DNA of 64,000 nt from assembly GCF_039541815.1 (NCBI RefSeq), contig NZ_BAABGY010000011.1, positions 124,001 through 188,000 of the forward strand, read 5' to 3'. A program made the position numbers and the translations under genes. This document shows, piece after piece, positions 43,302 through 54,941 of the stretch; positions within the stretch are counted from its first letter, which is position 1, and every line of letters begins with the position of its first letter. Below the pieces are notes generated by a model. It did not search any database. It was not told where the DNA came from and saw only the letters and a list, made by a program, of their open reading frames with translations. The stretch is from Flavisolibacter amylovorans (GTDB lineage: Bacteria > Bacteroidota > Bacteroidia > Chitinophagales > Chitinophagaceae).

Positions 43302-43877
43302 TCATCGCTCATCAGGAGGCGGAGGTCCATCCATAGGGCCATCCGGAGGGCCGTCGCCGGGCGGTGGTCCGAACGGGCGGTCTTCACCGCCGGGTCCTGG
43401 GCCGCGGCGCGGGCCGGGGCGGCCGAGCTGGCGGATCACGTTGCCGATGATGCGGTCGAAGCGTTCTTTCTGCTCGTGGGTGCACAAGGCCCGTACCTGC
43501 CGGAAGTGCTGGTAGGTGATGCGGTCCATCTGCGCCTGTAGGGTGCCGATGGCCGTGGCCAGGGAGTCGGGGAGCGGCGCCTCCTCGCGGAGGCCGGCAT
43601 AGAAGCGGTCCTTCAGGTCACGCATCTGCGCGCGGTAGCCCTGCATGGCGCTGAAGTGCTCGTTGCGCAGGGCCGTGAAGCGCTGTGCCTGCACGGAGTC
43701 GAAGTTGAGGTCGCGGATGAGCAGGGCGGGACCGGGGCGCACGGTGTCGGCCGCTCCGGCGAGGGCGGGCGGCCGGGCGGCGCTCCGCTGCAGCCAGAAG
43801 GTAGCCACGAGGCCGATATTGAGCAGCACCAGCGCGGTGATGCCGATCGTTACCCAGGTATGACGCTTGGTAGTCAT
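43302..43877 (-). CDS. CpxP/Spy-like periplasmic stress protein
   Basis: 191 residues, one N-terminal signal anchor (VTIGITALVLLNIGLVATFWL). The exported part is helical with the LTxxQ-like motif replaced by LNFDSVQAQRFTALRNEH and MDRITYQHFRQVRALCTHEQKERFDRII, as in periplasmic heavy-metal sensor/Spy proteins that refold or bind proteins outside. A low-complexity Pro/Gly/Asp tail follows (GPPPGDGPPDGPMDGPPPPDE). It is three nt downstream of the putative anti-sigma gene and thus in the sigma-factor operon. Confidence 0.82.
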   Translation of the reverse strand: MTTKRHTWVTIGITALVLLNIGLVATFWLQRSAARPPALAGAADTVRPGPALLIRDLNFDSVQAQRFTALRNEHFSAMQGYRAQMRDLKDRFYAGLREEAPLPDSLATAIGTLQAQMDRITYQHFRQVRALCTHEQKERFDRIIGNVIRQLGRPGPRRGPGPGGEDRPFGPPPGDGPPDGPMDGPPPPDER

Positions 43878-43880
43878 GGA

Positions 43881-44168
43881 TCAATAGGTGTCGGGAAGGG
43901 TGATGGAATAATCGGCGGCGATGGCCTGCGCGTGCGCGGCGGCCACCGGGTCTTCGGCAGCGCCCGCCGAGCGCAGCGTGAGCACGTTGAGCACCGCTAC
44001 GATGGCGAGCGCGAGCGCGAGCCGGCCGGCGAGGCGCACCGGGAGGGCGGCCGGCGCCTGCAGGCGGTTCCGGATCTTGCTGTACAGGTAAGGCGGCGCC
44101 TCCGCGCGCGCCGCGCCATCGAGGCTCGCCAGGATGGCGTCTATTTTTTGATCGCGTTCTTCAGACAT
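43881..44168 (-). CDS. Putative anti-sigma factor (short membrane protein)
   Basis: 95 residues with an acidic cytoplasmic start (SEERDQKIDAILASLDGAAR), PYLYSKIRNRL and one membrane helix (AGRLALALAIVAVLNVLTL), followed by a short external part. The order ECF sigma - small membrane protein - Spy-like protein is the usual Bacteroidota stress-sigma arrangement. No zinc-binding ZAS motif (HxxxCxxC) is visible, so the assignment is by context. The C-terminal part has no recognisable domain. Confidence 0.65.
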   Translation of the reverse strand: MSEERDQKIDAILASLDGAARAEAPPYLYSKIRNRLQAPAALPVRLAGRLALALAIVAVLNVLTLRSAGAAEDPVAAAHAQAIAADYSITLPDTY

Positions 44169-44181
44169 GGTCGTTCATTTT

Positions 44182-44223
44182 GGTCAATGGTCAATGGTGA
44201 ATGGTCAATGGTGAATGGTCAAT
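44182..44223. repeat. GGTCAAT/GGTGAAT heptad array
   Basis: Six 7-nt units alternate GGTCAAT and GGTGAAT. A second copy is at 45010-45037. It lies between the anti-sigma gene and a REP-like pair. Confidence 0.9.
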
Positions 44224-44273
44224 GCGTTCACCGGTGCTTTTCTTACTCCTGATGTCTCATGGGTTCCCTGCTT

Positions 44274-44330
44274 CCCACGGCTAAAGCCGTGGGCTGGTAC
44301 GGATCGAATACCCATGGCTAAAGCCATGGG
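44274..44330. repeat. Two REP-like palindromes between sigma and anti-sigma
   Basis: CCCACGGCTAAAGCCGTGGG (44274-44293) and CCCATGGCTAAAGCCATGGG (44311-44330), the same pair and order as at 33811-33867. Confidence 0.85.
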
Positions 44331-44343
44331 CTGGTTGGGACCA

Positions 44344-44385
44344 ACCCTTAAAACCTCCAAAACCTCCCAACCCTTTCAAAACCTT
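44344..44385. repeat. 9-nt unit array (ACCTCCAAA family)
   Basis: Units ACCCTTAAA / ACCTCCAAA / ACCTCCCAA / CCCTTTCAA, period 9. It runs into the last codons of the sigma-factor gene (stop at 44376). Confidence 0.75.
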
Positions 44386-44951
44386 CTCTCTATTTGTTTC
44401 CTCAAATTCTGCTTCGCCCGGTGCAGCAGCGATTCCACTGCCGACACCGTGGTGCCCAGCACCGCCGCGATCTCGGCCTGCCCCAGTCCTTCGAGCTTCT
44501 GCAGCACGAAGGCCGCCCGCTGCTGCTCGGGCAGGGCCCGGATGGCGCGGAACAGGAGGGCGCTGTGCTCCCGCTGCTCGGCGGCCACCCCGGGGTGGTG
44601 GAAATCCGGCGCATCGGGGTCTTCGGCGTGCCGGCTGAACAGCGAAACCAGGAAGCCGCCCCGCTTCTGCCGTCCCTGCTGCCGCAGGTGATCGAGTGCC
44701 GCGGTGACGGCGATGCGGTAGATCCAGGTAAAGAGCTGCGCAGCCTCGTTGAAGCTTCCGATGCCCTGCCACACCTTAATGAACACCTCCTGCGTCAGGT
44801 CTTCCGCATCTTCCGCGCGCTGCACCAGGCCCAGCACCGTATTGTAGATGCGGTCCTGGTACAGCGCCACGAGCTCCCGGAAGGCAGCTTCCTCCCGGGC
44901 GCGCAGGCGCCTGATCAGCAGGGGGTCGGTCAACAGGTCGGTTTGAAGCAT
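44376..44951 (-). CDS. ECF-family RNA polymerase sigma factor
   Basis: 191 residues. Region 2 is FRELVALYQDRIYNTVLGLV, RAEDAEDLTQEVFIKVWQGI with core-binding and -10 residues, and the aromatic FTWIYRIAVTAALDHLR. Region 4 is RALPEQQRAAFVLQKLEGLGQAEIAAVLGTTVSAVESLLHRA (quoted as a region). ATG 44951 starts the region-2-like sequence; the longer frame to 45320 covers repeat DNA. Its presumed anti-sigma gene is 207 nt downstream, an unusually wide gap filled by REP-like and tandem repeats. Confidence 0.92.
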   Translation of the reverse strand: MLQTDLLTDPLLIRRLRAREEAAFRELVALYQDRIYNTVLGLVQRAEDAEDLTQEVFIKVWQGIGSFNEAAQLFTWIYRIAVTAALDHLRQQGRQKRGGFLVSLFSRHAEDPDAPDFHHPGVAAEQREHSALLFRAIRALPEQQRAAFVLQKLEGLGQAEIAAVLGTTVSAVESLLHRAKQNLRKQIERRF

Positions 44952-45463
44952 TAGATGCCGTTGCGCCGCCATTCCTGCGGTGCTGTGCCAAAATAGCATA
45001 AATGGGGCGGGGAATGGTGAATGGTCAATGGTGAATGCGTTAGCGGGTTTGGGTGTCGCCAGCGGAATAATCCCTTTCGCCAACGACGCATGCATCCCGG
45101 AGGGATGCATCGCCGCCGGATTACCTGTTCCGCCAGCAGCGAAGCCGTTGGTGCAGACGCCGGGATGCATTTGTACCTTACTTATGGTGCCCGCCGGGAA
45201 GGAGGCAAGCGCAGAAAAGGCTGTGCAGGAGACAAACACCCTTATGCGGCATTCGTTGCGCCGCCGCGCCGCTGCGTGAACAGGCCGCTTGCGGCCGTCA
45301 TCGTTGCGCCACTGCGGCAACGGGCGGCTCCGGATTTAACGGCAAAATATCCTTGAAGCTCAGGTAATCCGGTACTTTTTCCTTTACTTTTGCCAATTGG
45401 CCTTTCCGGGATCCGCAAAGCGGAAACCGGCAGCGAGGCGGTTCCGAAAGACTGGATTCACCT
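44952..45463. other. Intergenic stretch before the SNF2 gene, repeats only
   Basis: 512 nt. GGTGAAT heptads (45010-45037), TGCATCCCGGAGGGATGCA palindrome (45091-45109), an inverted GCCGCTTGCGGCC/CGCCGCGC element (45250-45318), and promoter TACTTTTG at 45385-45392. No coding evidence. Confidence 0.65.
45385..45392 (+). promoter_or_regulatory. -7 box upstream of the SNF2 gene
   Basis: TACTTTTG, perfect TAnnTTTG, 167 nt before the TTG start of the SNF2 gene and 71 nt before the upstream mini-ORF. Confidence 0.55.
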
Positions 45464-45541
45464 ATGAAGATCAACCTGGCGGAATGTCGCATCCCTGACC
45501 CACAACCCTTTGTTCCGGAAGGCCCGGCAGCTACCTCCTAA
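45464..45541 (+). CDS. 25-residue upstream ORF before SNF2 gene
   Basis: ATG at 45464 to TAA at 45539-45541, sequence KINLAECRIPDPQPFVPEG and so on. It lies in the same frame as the SNF2 gene, whose TTG start is 18 nt after this stop. It may be a leader peptide or the disabled original start of the gene. No similarity seen. Confidence 0.35.
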   Translation: MKINLAECRIPDPQPFVPEGPAATS

Positions 45542-45559
45542 CCAAAATCTCGAAATCGC

Positions 45560-49312
<3,753 letters not shown>

Positions 49313-49342
49313 TCAACGCAAAGAAAAAAGTAATTAGTGCCT

Positions 49343-49371
49343 GCAAAGGCCCGCCATCGGCGGGCCTTTGC
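49343..49371. terminator. Bidirectional terminator between convergent genes
   Basis: Stem GCAAAGGCCCGCC/GGCGGGCCTTTGC, loop ATC, between the SNF2 gene (+) and M3 peptidase gene (-). Confidence 0.7.
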
Positions 49372-49386
49372 TATTGGCGGATTCTT

Positions 49387-51501
49387 CTATTTGATTCCCA
49401 GCAGGGCCTGCATCGGGCGGATATCCGGGTCTTTACCGCGGAAAGCGCGGTACATGGTTCCATAATCCTGGCTGTTGCCGCGCGAGAGTACCAGCTTGCG
49501 GAAACGGTCCCCGTTGGCGCGCGTGAGGCCGCCATGTTCTTCAAACCACACAAACGCATCTTCCGATAGCATTTTGGTCCATTGGTAGGCATAGTAGCCT
49601 GCTGCGTAACTACTGCCCCAGATGTGGAGGAAGTAGGAGGAGCGGTAGCGCGGCGGCACCTGGGGCAGGTCGAGGCCGGTGCTGTGCAGGGCCGCCTTTT
49701 CAAATGCATCAACATCGCTGACCTTTTGCCCGGGAGCGAGTTTGTGCCAGCTCATATCGAGCAGGGCCGCTTCGATGGCTTCGGTGAACACGTAGCCCTG
49801 ATTAAAGGTGGCGGAGCGCTTGATCTTATCTACGATGGGCTGCGGGATGCGTTCTCCGGTCTTGTAGTGCCGCGCGTAATTTTTCAGTACGGCAGGGTCC
49901 AGCGCCCAGTGTTCGTTGAATTGGGACGGGAACTCAACAAAGTCGCGCGCGGTATTAGTGCCGGAGAGATCGATGTATTTCTGGCTGGCAAAGAGGCCGT
50001 GCAGGGCATGCCCGAATTCGTGAAACATGGTACGCACATCATCAAAGCTGATAAGCGCCGGTTGTCCGGGGGCGGGCTTGTCGAAGTTGCATACGTTGGT
50101 GATCACCGGCTTTGTTCCGAGCAGGGTGCTCTGGTCAACGAAATTGTTCATCCAGGCGCCGCCCGATTTATTATCGCGCTTGTAGTAATCGCCATAAAAC
50201 AATGCCATCGGCTGCCCGTTGTGGTCAAACACCTCCCATACCCGCACGTCGGACTGGTACACCGGCAGGTCATGACGCTCCTTGAAGGTGATGCCGTAAA
50301 GCAGGTTGGCGGCATGAAACACGCCCTTTTCCAGCACTGTATTGAGTTCGAAATAGGGTTTTACTTCACTTTCGTCGAGGTCGTACTTTGCCTTCCGCAC
50401 CTGCTCCGCGTACCGATCCCAATCCCAGGATGCCAACTGAAAGCCGCCCTTCTGCGCATTGATCTGCTGTTGGATCTCGGCCGCTTCCTGGAGCGATTTC
50501 TTTTTCAGCAGCGGTACAAGGCGTGCAAAGAAGGCATCAACAGCTTCTGGTGTCCGGGCCATCTGATCCTGCAGCTTCCAGGCAGCAAAGCTCGGGAAGC
50601 CAAGGAGCTTCGCTTTCTCCGCGCGGATCGCGGCAAGGCGCAGAACAACCGCGCGTGTATCGTTGGAGTCACCACGCTCGGCCCGGTTCCAGGAAGCGTC
50701 GAAGAGCGCCTTGCGCACCTCGCGTTTGGCAAGGTTGGGCAGGGCGGGCTGCTGCGTGGTGTTCTTCAGCGGAAGCAGCCATTTGCCATCGAAACCGCGC
50801 GCTTTGGCGTTGGCCGCATAGGTTGCCTTTTCGTTTTCGGAGAGGCCCGCCAGGTCTTCTTCGCGGCTCACAATGAAAGCGCCGTTTTTGACGGCATTGA
50901 CCAGCAGGTTGGAGAAGCGGGCACCCAGGCTGGCTTCCTCTTTGTTCAATGCCTGGAAGCGCTCCCGGCCGGGGCCGGAAATGTTGGCGCCCGAAAGCAC
51001 GAAGTTCTTATAGGTCACCTCCAGCAGGCGTTGTGATTCGGCGTCCAGCTTCAGAGTTTTTCGCTTGTCGTAAACGGCCTTTACGCGTGCAAACAATTTT
51101 GGGTTCAGCAGGATGGCATCGCGGTTTGCCGAGTATTTAGCAGCAAACGATTCCTGCAGTTTTTGCAGCGTGTCGTTCGTGTTGGCGGCAGCAACGGCGC
51201 CGAACACGTTGAGCACACGCGTAAGGAGCACTCCAGCTTTTTGAAGTGCCACCAATGTGTTTTCAAAAGTGGGTGGCGCCGGGTTTTCGGCAATGCGGGA
51301 CACTTCAATAAGCCGCGTGCTCAGTCCGGCATCAAGCGCCGGTTCGAAATCAGTGTTGCGGATGCGGTCGAAGGGAGGTGCGCCATACGGAAGCGTGCTC
51401 GGCTGGGCAAAGGGGTTACCGGGCGGGAGCGAAGGCGCCTGCGCCGCAGCACTCTGTGCCAACGCCAGGGAAAGGCTTGCTGCGATCAGGTAATTTCTCA
51501 T
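49387..51501 (-). CDS. M3-family peptidase (peptidyl-dipeptidase Dcp type)
   Basis: 704 residues with a signal peptide (MRNYLIAASLSLALAQSAAAQ), so it is periplasmic or outer-membrane associated. The zinc motif is MFHEFGHALHG with HEFGH at about residue 492; the third ligand Glu lies in FVEFPSQFNEHWA. Further family marks are WDWDRYAEQVRKAKY, YPFELN-like VKPYFELNTVLEKG and ALFYGDYYKRDNKSGGAWMNN. Dcp removes C-terminal dipeptides from oligopeptides. Length fits the family (about 680-710). Confidence 0.93.
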   Translation of the reverse strand: MRNYLIAASLSLALAQSAAAQAPSLPPGNPFAQPSTLPYGAPPFDRIRNTDFEPALDAGLSTRLIEVSRIAENPAPPTFENTLVALQKAGVLLTRVLNVFGAVAAANTNDTLQKLQESFAAKYSANRDAILLNPKLFARVKAVYDKRKTLKLDAESQRLLEVTYKNFVLSGANISGPGRERFQALNKEEASLGARFSNLLVNAVKNGAFIVSREEDLAGLSENEKATYAANAKARGFDGKWLLPLKNTTQQPALPNLAKREVRKALFDASWNRAERGDSNDTRAVVLRLAAIRAEKAKLLGFPSFAAWKLQDQMARTPEAVDAFFARLVPLLKKKSLQEAAEIQQQINAQKGGFQLASWDWDRYAEQVRKAKYDLDESEVKPYFELNTVLEKGVFHAANLLYGITFKERHDLPVYQSDVRVWEVFDHNGQPMALFYGDYYKRDNKSGGAWMNNFVDQSTLLGTKPVITNVCNFDKPAPGQPALISFDDVRTMFHEFGHALHGLFASQKYIDLSGTNTARDFVEFPSQFNEHWALDPAVLKNYARHYKTGERIPQPIVDKIKRSATFNQGYVFTEAIEAALLDMSWHKLAPGQKVSDVDAFEKAALHSTGLDLPQVPPRYRSSYFLHIWGSSYAAGYYAYQWTKMLSEDAFVWFEEHGGLTRANGDRFRKLVLSRGNSQDYGTMYRAFRGKDPDIRPMQALLGIK

Positions 51502-51550
51502 GCTGTTTGTTTTAGTCCATGCAACAAATTAGGTAAAGCGCCGCACATCT

Positions 51551-52309
51551 TTACGAATCCTTCCGGAGGCGCTGCCCGATGCTCTTCGCCATATTCGTAA
51601 AGTCGGATGGGATTAGCACTACCGTCGTTGTATTGTTGTCGATACCGATCTCGGAGAGCATCTGCATGCGGCGCAGCTCCAGCGAGAAGGGAGACTCCTC
51701 CATCTGCTTCGCGCCCTGCGTGAGCTTGATGGAGGCTTCGAGCTCGGCCTCGGCCTTGATCAGGCGGGCGCGCTTCTCGCGGATGGCCTCGGCCTCGCGC
51801 GCCATGGCGCGCTGCATGGCCTCCGGTATTTCTACGTCCTTCATCTCCACCATCTCGATCTGTATGCCCCAAGGCTCGGTGGCTGCATCCACGATGCGCT
51901 GCAGGGTGCTGTTGATCTTCTCGCGCTCCTTCAGCACTTCGTCGAGGAGGTGCTGGCCGATGATGTTGCGCAACGCGGTAACGGCGAACTGGTACACGGC
52001 CTGGTTGTAGTTGGCGACGAAAATGATGGCTTTCCTGGGATCGGTGACCCGGAACCAGAGTACGGCATTGACCTTGATCGTGACGGAGTCTTTGGTGATG
52101 GTCTCCTGCTGCTCCAGGTCCACGGTTTTGGTCCGGATGTCGATGGTTTGCTGCCGCTCGAGGAGCGGGATGATCCAGTAGATGCCCGGTCCCTTGGTGG
52201 CCTGGAAGCGCCCGAGGCGGAACACGATGGCACGCTGGTATTCCTGCGCGATGCGGATACCGGATAACAGGATGGCGGACAGGATCAGGAGAACAATGGT
52301 GATGTCCAT
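51551..52309 (-). CDS. Slipin (SPFH/stomatin family membrane protein)
   Basis: 252 residues. N-terminal membrane hairpin (TIVLLILSAILLSGIRIAQ), then the SPFH domain with QRAIVFRLGRFQATKGPGIYWIIPLLE, IDIRTKTVDLEQQETITKDSV and TALRNIIGQHLLDEVL, then the coiled coil with AEAIREKRARLIKAEAELEAS. It probably forms oligomeric scaffolds at the inner membrane. The usual partner, an NfeD protein, is not adjacent. It is upstream of the M3 peptidase on the same strand with 49 nt between. Confidence 0.92.
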   Translation of the reverse strand: MDITIVLLILSAILLSGIRIAQEYQRAIVFRLGRFQATKGPGIYWIIPLLERQQTIDIRTKTVDLEQQETITKDSVTIKVNAVLWFRVTDPRKAIIFVANYNQAVYQFAVTALRNIIGQHLLDEVLKEREKINSTLQRIVDAATEPWGIQIEMVEMKDVEIPEAMQRAMAREAEAIREKRARLIKAEAELEASIKLTQGAKQMEESPFSLELRRMQMLSEIGIDNNTTTVVLIPSDFTNMAKSIGQRLRKDS

Positions 52310-52739
52310 GGCAAATTGATTTAGATGAATTGAAGACGGCTGTTGCGGGCGGTGGCTGGGGAGGCCACGGAAAAGATGCGGTAGCTTCTTTTTAGCGTAG
52401 GATGGGCCGTGCGCTGTGTGCTAAGGCAGGTGTAAAGGTAGGAATGTCCCCTGTTGCCGCTGCGGGTTGCCACCGATATTATGCCACCGGGTTGAAACAC
52501 GTTACCATCGCCGGTTTGCCCGGGACGAGCCCCATAAAAAAAGCCCTGCGCTCCCGGCGGAGCTGAGGATGTTGCACCGTTTGCAGAATGTCGCCGGGTA
52601 ACCCGGAATCAATTAGAGGATGCATGACCTGACCGCGTTGTCTTACTGCGTATCCGGAATAAAAAAGAGACGCAGTGATGCGTCTCTTTCAAATGGCTTT
52701 CGTGTGCCTCCGTGCCTTTGTGGTTTATAAGCCACCAGC
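52310..52739. other. Intergenic stretch
   Basis: 430 nt without a gene. It carries a terminator at 52661-52690, a CCGTGCCTTTGTGG-like segment (52711-52725) and TACCTTTA on the minus strand (52433-52440) that may be the -7 box of the slipin gene. Nothing else recognised. Confidence 0.5.
52661..52690 (-). terminator. Terminator after lipoprotein gene
   Basis: Stem AGAGACGCA/TGCGTCTCT, loop GTGA, with A/T tracts on both sides; 50 nt beyond the stop of the gene at 52740. Confidence 0.75.
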
Positions 52740-53669
52740 TTAATTCGCTCTCCGGAAGCGGGCCCACGATACAGCGCTGCCCTGCGCCACGATGGTGCCG
52801 AGGTAGCCGACGCCGCCGTAGTTGTAGAAATCGTAGTAGGTGGCCGTGAATGTTTCGCCGTCGGTGAGTCCCAGCGCCTGCAGCAGCAGCGGCGAGGCGG
52901 GAGCGCCGTTAAGGAAGTAATTCTCGCGGATCGTGAGGTCGCGGCGGAGCACCAGGGCATTCAGGGGAGCCGCGTAGCCCGGCAGCGTAACCGTGCCCGT
53001 AGCAATGGCTTTCACCTTGCCGGTGTAGGTGGTTCGTTGTGCGGTAGGAGCATTGGTGAGGCCGGCACCCGGGGCATCGGCCTTGGCGTTCTCCGTGATG
53101 GTGGTATTGATGTTCACCGAGTCGTTGAGGCGTACCGGGAAGGGCGGCGTCATCGGCAGCGCGGGGGTATAGTTGGGCAGCTGAGCCTCGTATTCCAGCT
53201 CGCCGATGCCGGGGTAGGCGAGGATGAAGGCGGGCAGTGCGCGGGCCAGGTGCAGCCAGCCGGAGGCAGATACCTCCTGGTAGGTCAGCACCGTAATGGA
53301 CTGGGTGTTGGCGCCGGTGCCGTACACGCGCTTTTCGCTGGAGTAAAAGGCGCCGGCCGGAAAGCCGCTGCCCACGGGCGGTACCGGGCTCAGTACGGTA
53401 GTATCGCGCAGGGTCGTCGGGAGCGTGCTGAAGTTCCAGGTCTGGCCGGTACCTGCCGCCGGAACGGTCAGTGCCGGATTGTTGACCCCGGAAACAGTAA
53501 AGTAGTATGTGGTCTTGCCTGCGGCCATATCGTGCTGCACATCGGTAGCGGAGAGGGCCGGGCCGCTGGGGTTGTTTCCCGGGTTGTTGCCAGGATCGTC
53601 GTCGGTGCTGCTTTTTTTACAGGCGAAGAGGAGGGAGCACAGGCCAAGGGCGAGGAGCGTACGTTTCAT
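52740..53669 (-). CDS. Lipoprotein of unknown function, beta-rich
   Basis: 309 residues, lipobox Cys17 (CSLLFACKKSS) followed by an Asp/Asn/Pro-rich spacer (TDDDPGNNPGNNPSGP). The rest is predicted beta: GKTTYYFTVSGVNNP, GQTWNFSTL, KVKAIATGTVTLPGYAAPLNALVLRRDL. Such proteins are common surface lipoproteins in Bacteroidota. I recognise no named family. The frame starts at 53693, but the lipobox requires ATG 53669. Confidence 0.75.
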   Translation of the reverse strand: MKRTLLALGLCSLLFACKKSSTDDDPGNNPGNNPSGPALSATDVQHDMAAGKTTYYFTVSGVNNPALTVPAAGTGQTWNFSTLPTTLRDTTVLSPVPPVGSGFPAGAFYSSEKRVYGTGANTQSITVLTYQEVSASGWLHLARALPAFILAYPGIGELEYEAQLPNYTPALPMTPPFPVRLNDSVNINTTITENAKADAPGAGLTNAPTAQRTTYTGKVKAIATGTVTLPGYAAPLNALVLRRDLTIRENYFLNGAPASPLLLQALGLTDGETFTATYYDFYNYGGVGYLGTIVAQGSAVSWARFRRAN

Positions 53670-53748
53670 AATTGGTTGTTTTGGTGCCCACAAATTAACC
53701 CATTCGACGCACCCGGCAATGACGCGTTTTTACCGGCCGCACCTAAAA

Positions 53749-53773
53749 AGCCCCGGTCCATCGACCGGGGCTT
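53749..53773 (-). terminator. Terminator after PRC-barrel gene
   Basis: Stem AGCCCCGGTC/GACCGGGGCT, loop CATC, with TTTTTAGG following on the minus strand. Confidence 0.75.
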
Positions 53774-53795
53774 CGGGGTATCTTTTCAAAGCTGC

Positions 53796-54467
53796 TTACA
53801 GCAAGCCTTTGCGGCGCAGCTCTTCTTCGTCGCGCAGGGCCTGCTCATGACGGCGGCGGATGCTCTCCGGGTCGTCGTCGGGGAGTTGCGCATAGGGCTG
53901 GTGGCTTGCGGGCACCTCCTCGGCGCTGTGCCGCGGCACCGGCTGCTGTTGCTGGTCGCCGGCGCGGGGCGGCTGGCCGCTGTTGCTGTTGTGCGAAGGC
54001 CGCTGCATGTAATGCTTGTCGTTGAAGTGGTCGTGCTCGTAAAACGTATTGCCAAGGTCGCTGTCGGCATCGTGGCTGCCCTGTGCGCTGAAGTTGCGCC
54101 CGAATACGTTGCTGATGTCGAGCTCGGAGCGCGCGCCGAGGTGGGCCTTGTCGTAGCGCGGCAGGGCGCGGAGCTGGTAGGGCGTTACGCCGTGGAGCAC
54201 CACGCAGTCGTCGGCCGCATGCAGTTGCGCAAACCCGATCGGCACCATTACGGTACGCTTCTCGAGCTGCAGGATCTTATTGTCGCTGAGCGCCACCACC
54301 ATGTAGCGTACGCGCTGGGCCGTGGTATCGATCACCAGCTCGTGCACTTTGCCCAGCTTGTGGCCGGAGCCGTCCACTACTTCCCAGCCCATGATGTTGG
54401 GCTGGCCTTTTGCCATCTCGAAATCGGAGCCCCGTAGTTCGACGAGGCGCTTTTTAGTACTTGCCAT
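53796..54467 (-). CDS. PRC-barrel domain protein
   Basis: 223 residues. Residues 10-85 form a PRC-barrel: RGSDFEMAKGQPNIMGWEVVD, GHKLGKVHELVIDTTAQRVRYMVVA and VMVPIGFAQLH. The remaining 130 residues are low-complexity, rich in Asp/His/Gln/Pro and charged residues, predicted disordered, with HDADSDLGNTFYEHDHFND. PRC-barrels in this setting are often associated with stress or photosystem-like assembly; function unknown. A small membrane protein is encoded just upstream and read in the same direction. Confidence 0.85.
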   Translation of the reverse strand: MASTKKRLVELRGSDFEMAKGQPNIMGWEVVDGSGHKLGKVHELVIDTTAQRVRYMVVALSDNKILQLEKRTVMVPIGFAQLHAADDCVVLHGVTPYQLRALPRYDKAHLGARSELDISNVFGRNFSAQGSHDADSDLGNTFYEHDHFNDKHYMQRPSHNSNSGQPPRAGDQQQQPVPRHSAEEVPASHQPYAQLPDDDPESIRRRHEQALRDEEELRRKGLL

Positions 54468-54496
54468 AACGTATATTTTTTATGCGAAGCCGCAGC

Positions 54497-54685
54497 TCAT
54501 GGATTCGTGGTCGTACCTGTGGTGGTGGTAGTGGTGGTGGTCGTCGTATCGCCCACCGGCGCTGCGCTGGCCGCGCCCTGCTGGTTGCGCCACAAGAGGT
54601 AGCCGATAATGCCAAGGATGATGAGGGCCAGCAGGATCCAGGGGAGTGCCGACTTCTTTTTGCGTTGCACGAGCAGTTCTGCCAT
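54497..54685 (-). CDS. Small membrane protein with poly-Thr tail
   Basis: 62 residues: basic N-terminus (MAELLVQRKKKS), one membrane helix (ALPWILLALIILGIIGYLLW), then a tail of ten consecutive Thr and a TGTTTNP end. The Thr run is coded by a trinucleotide-like GTG/GTC tract (54515-54560 on the plus strand). It precedes the PRC-barrel gene by 29 nt. I recognise no family. Confidence 0.7.
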   Translation of the reverse strand: MAELLVQRKKKSALPWILLALIILGIIGYLLWRNQQGAASAAPVGDTTTTTTTTTTGTTTNP

Positions 54686-54941
54686 AGCTTCTTCTTTAAA
54701 GGATCACCAATTCGTTTACCCGCAAAGAAGTATAAATTCTATGCCAGAGGAGGAAGTGATGGCTTATGTAGGGGGAAGGCGTTGAAAGTCAAAAGTCAAC
54801 ATTCAAAAGCGCTTTCACGGCCCTTGTTTCCGGGGTGTGCCGCCAGCCGGCTTTTGGGCAAGCTAATCGACCGACCATCTCTGCGATTTTAGAGGGCACA
54901 TTTACGCAAACGGCTTTTGAGGAGCAAGGGTTTGGAGCCGG

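Noticed and set aside
44952..45320. N-terminal extension of the sigma factor
   Set aside because: Coded by palindromic and heptad repeats; sigma region 2 begins after ATG 44951.
52536..52570. A further terminator near the AAAAAAAGCCCTGCGC segment
   Set aside because: The pairing half (GGCGGAGC) is too imperfect to form a convincing stem.
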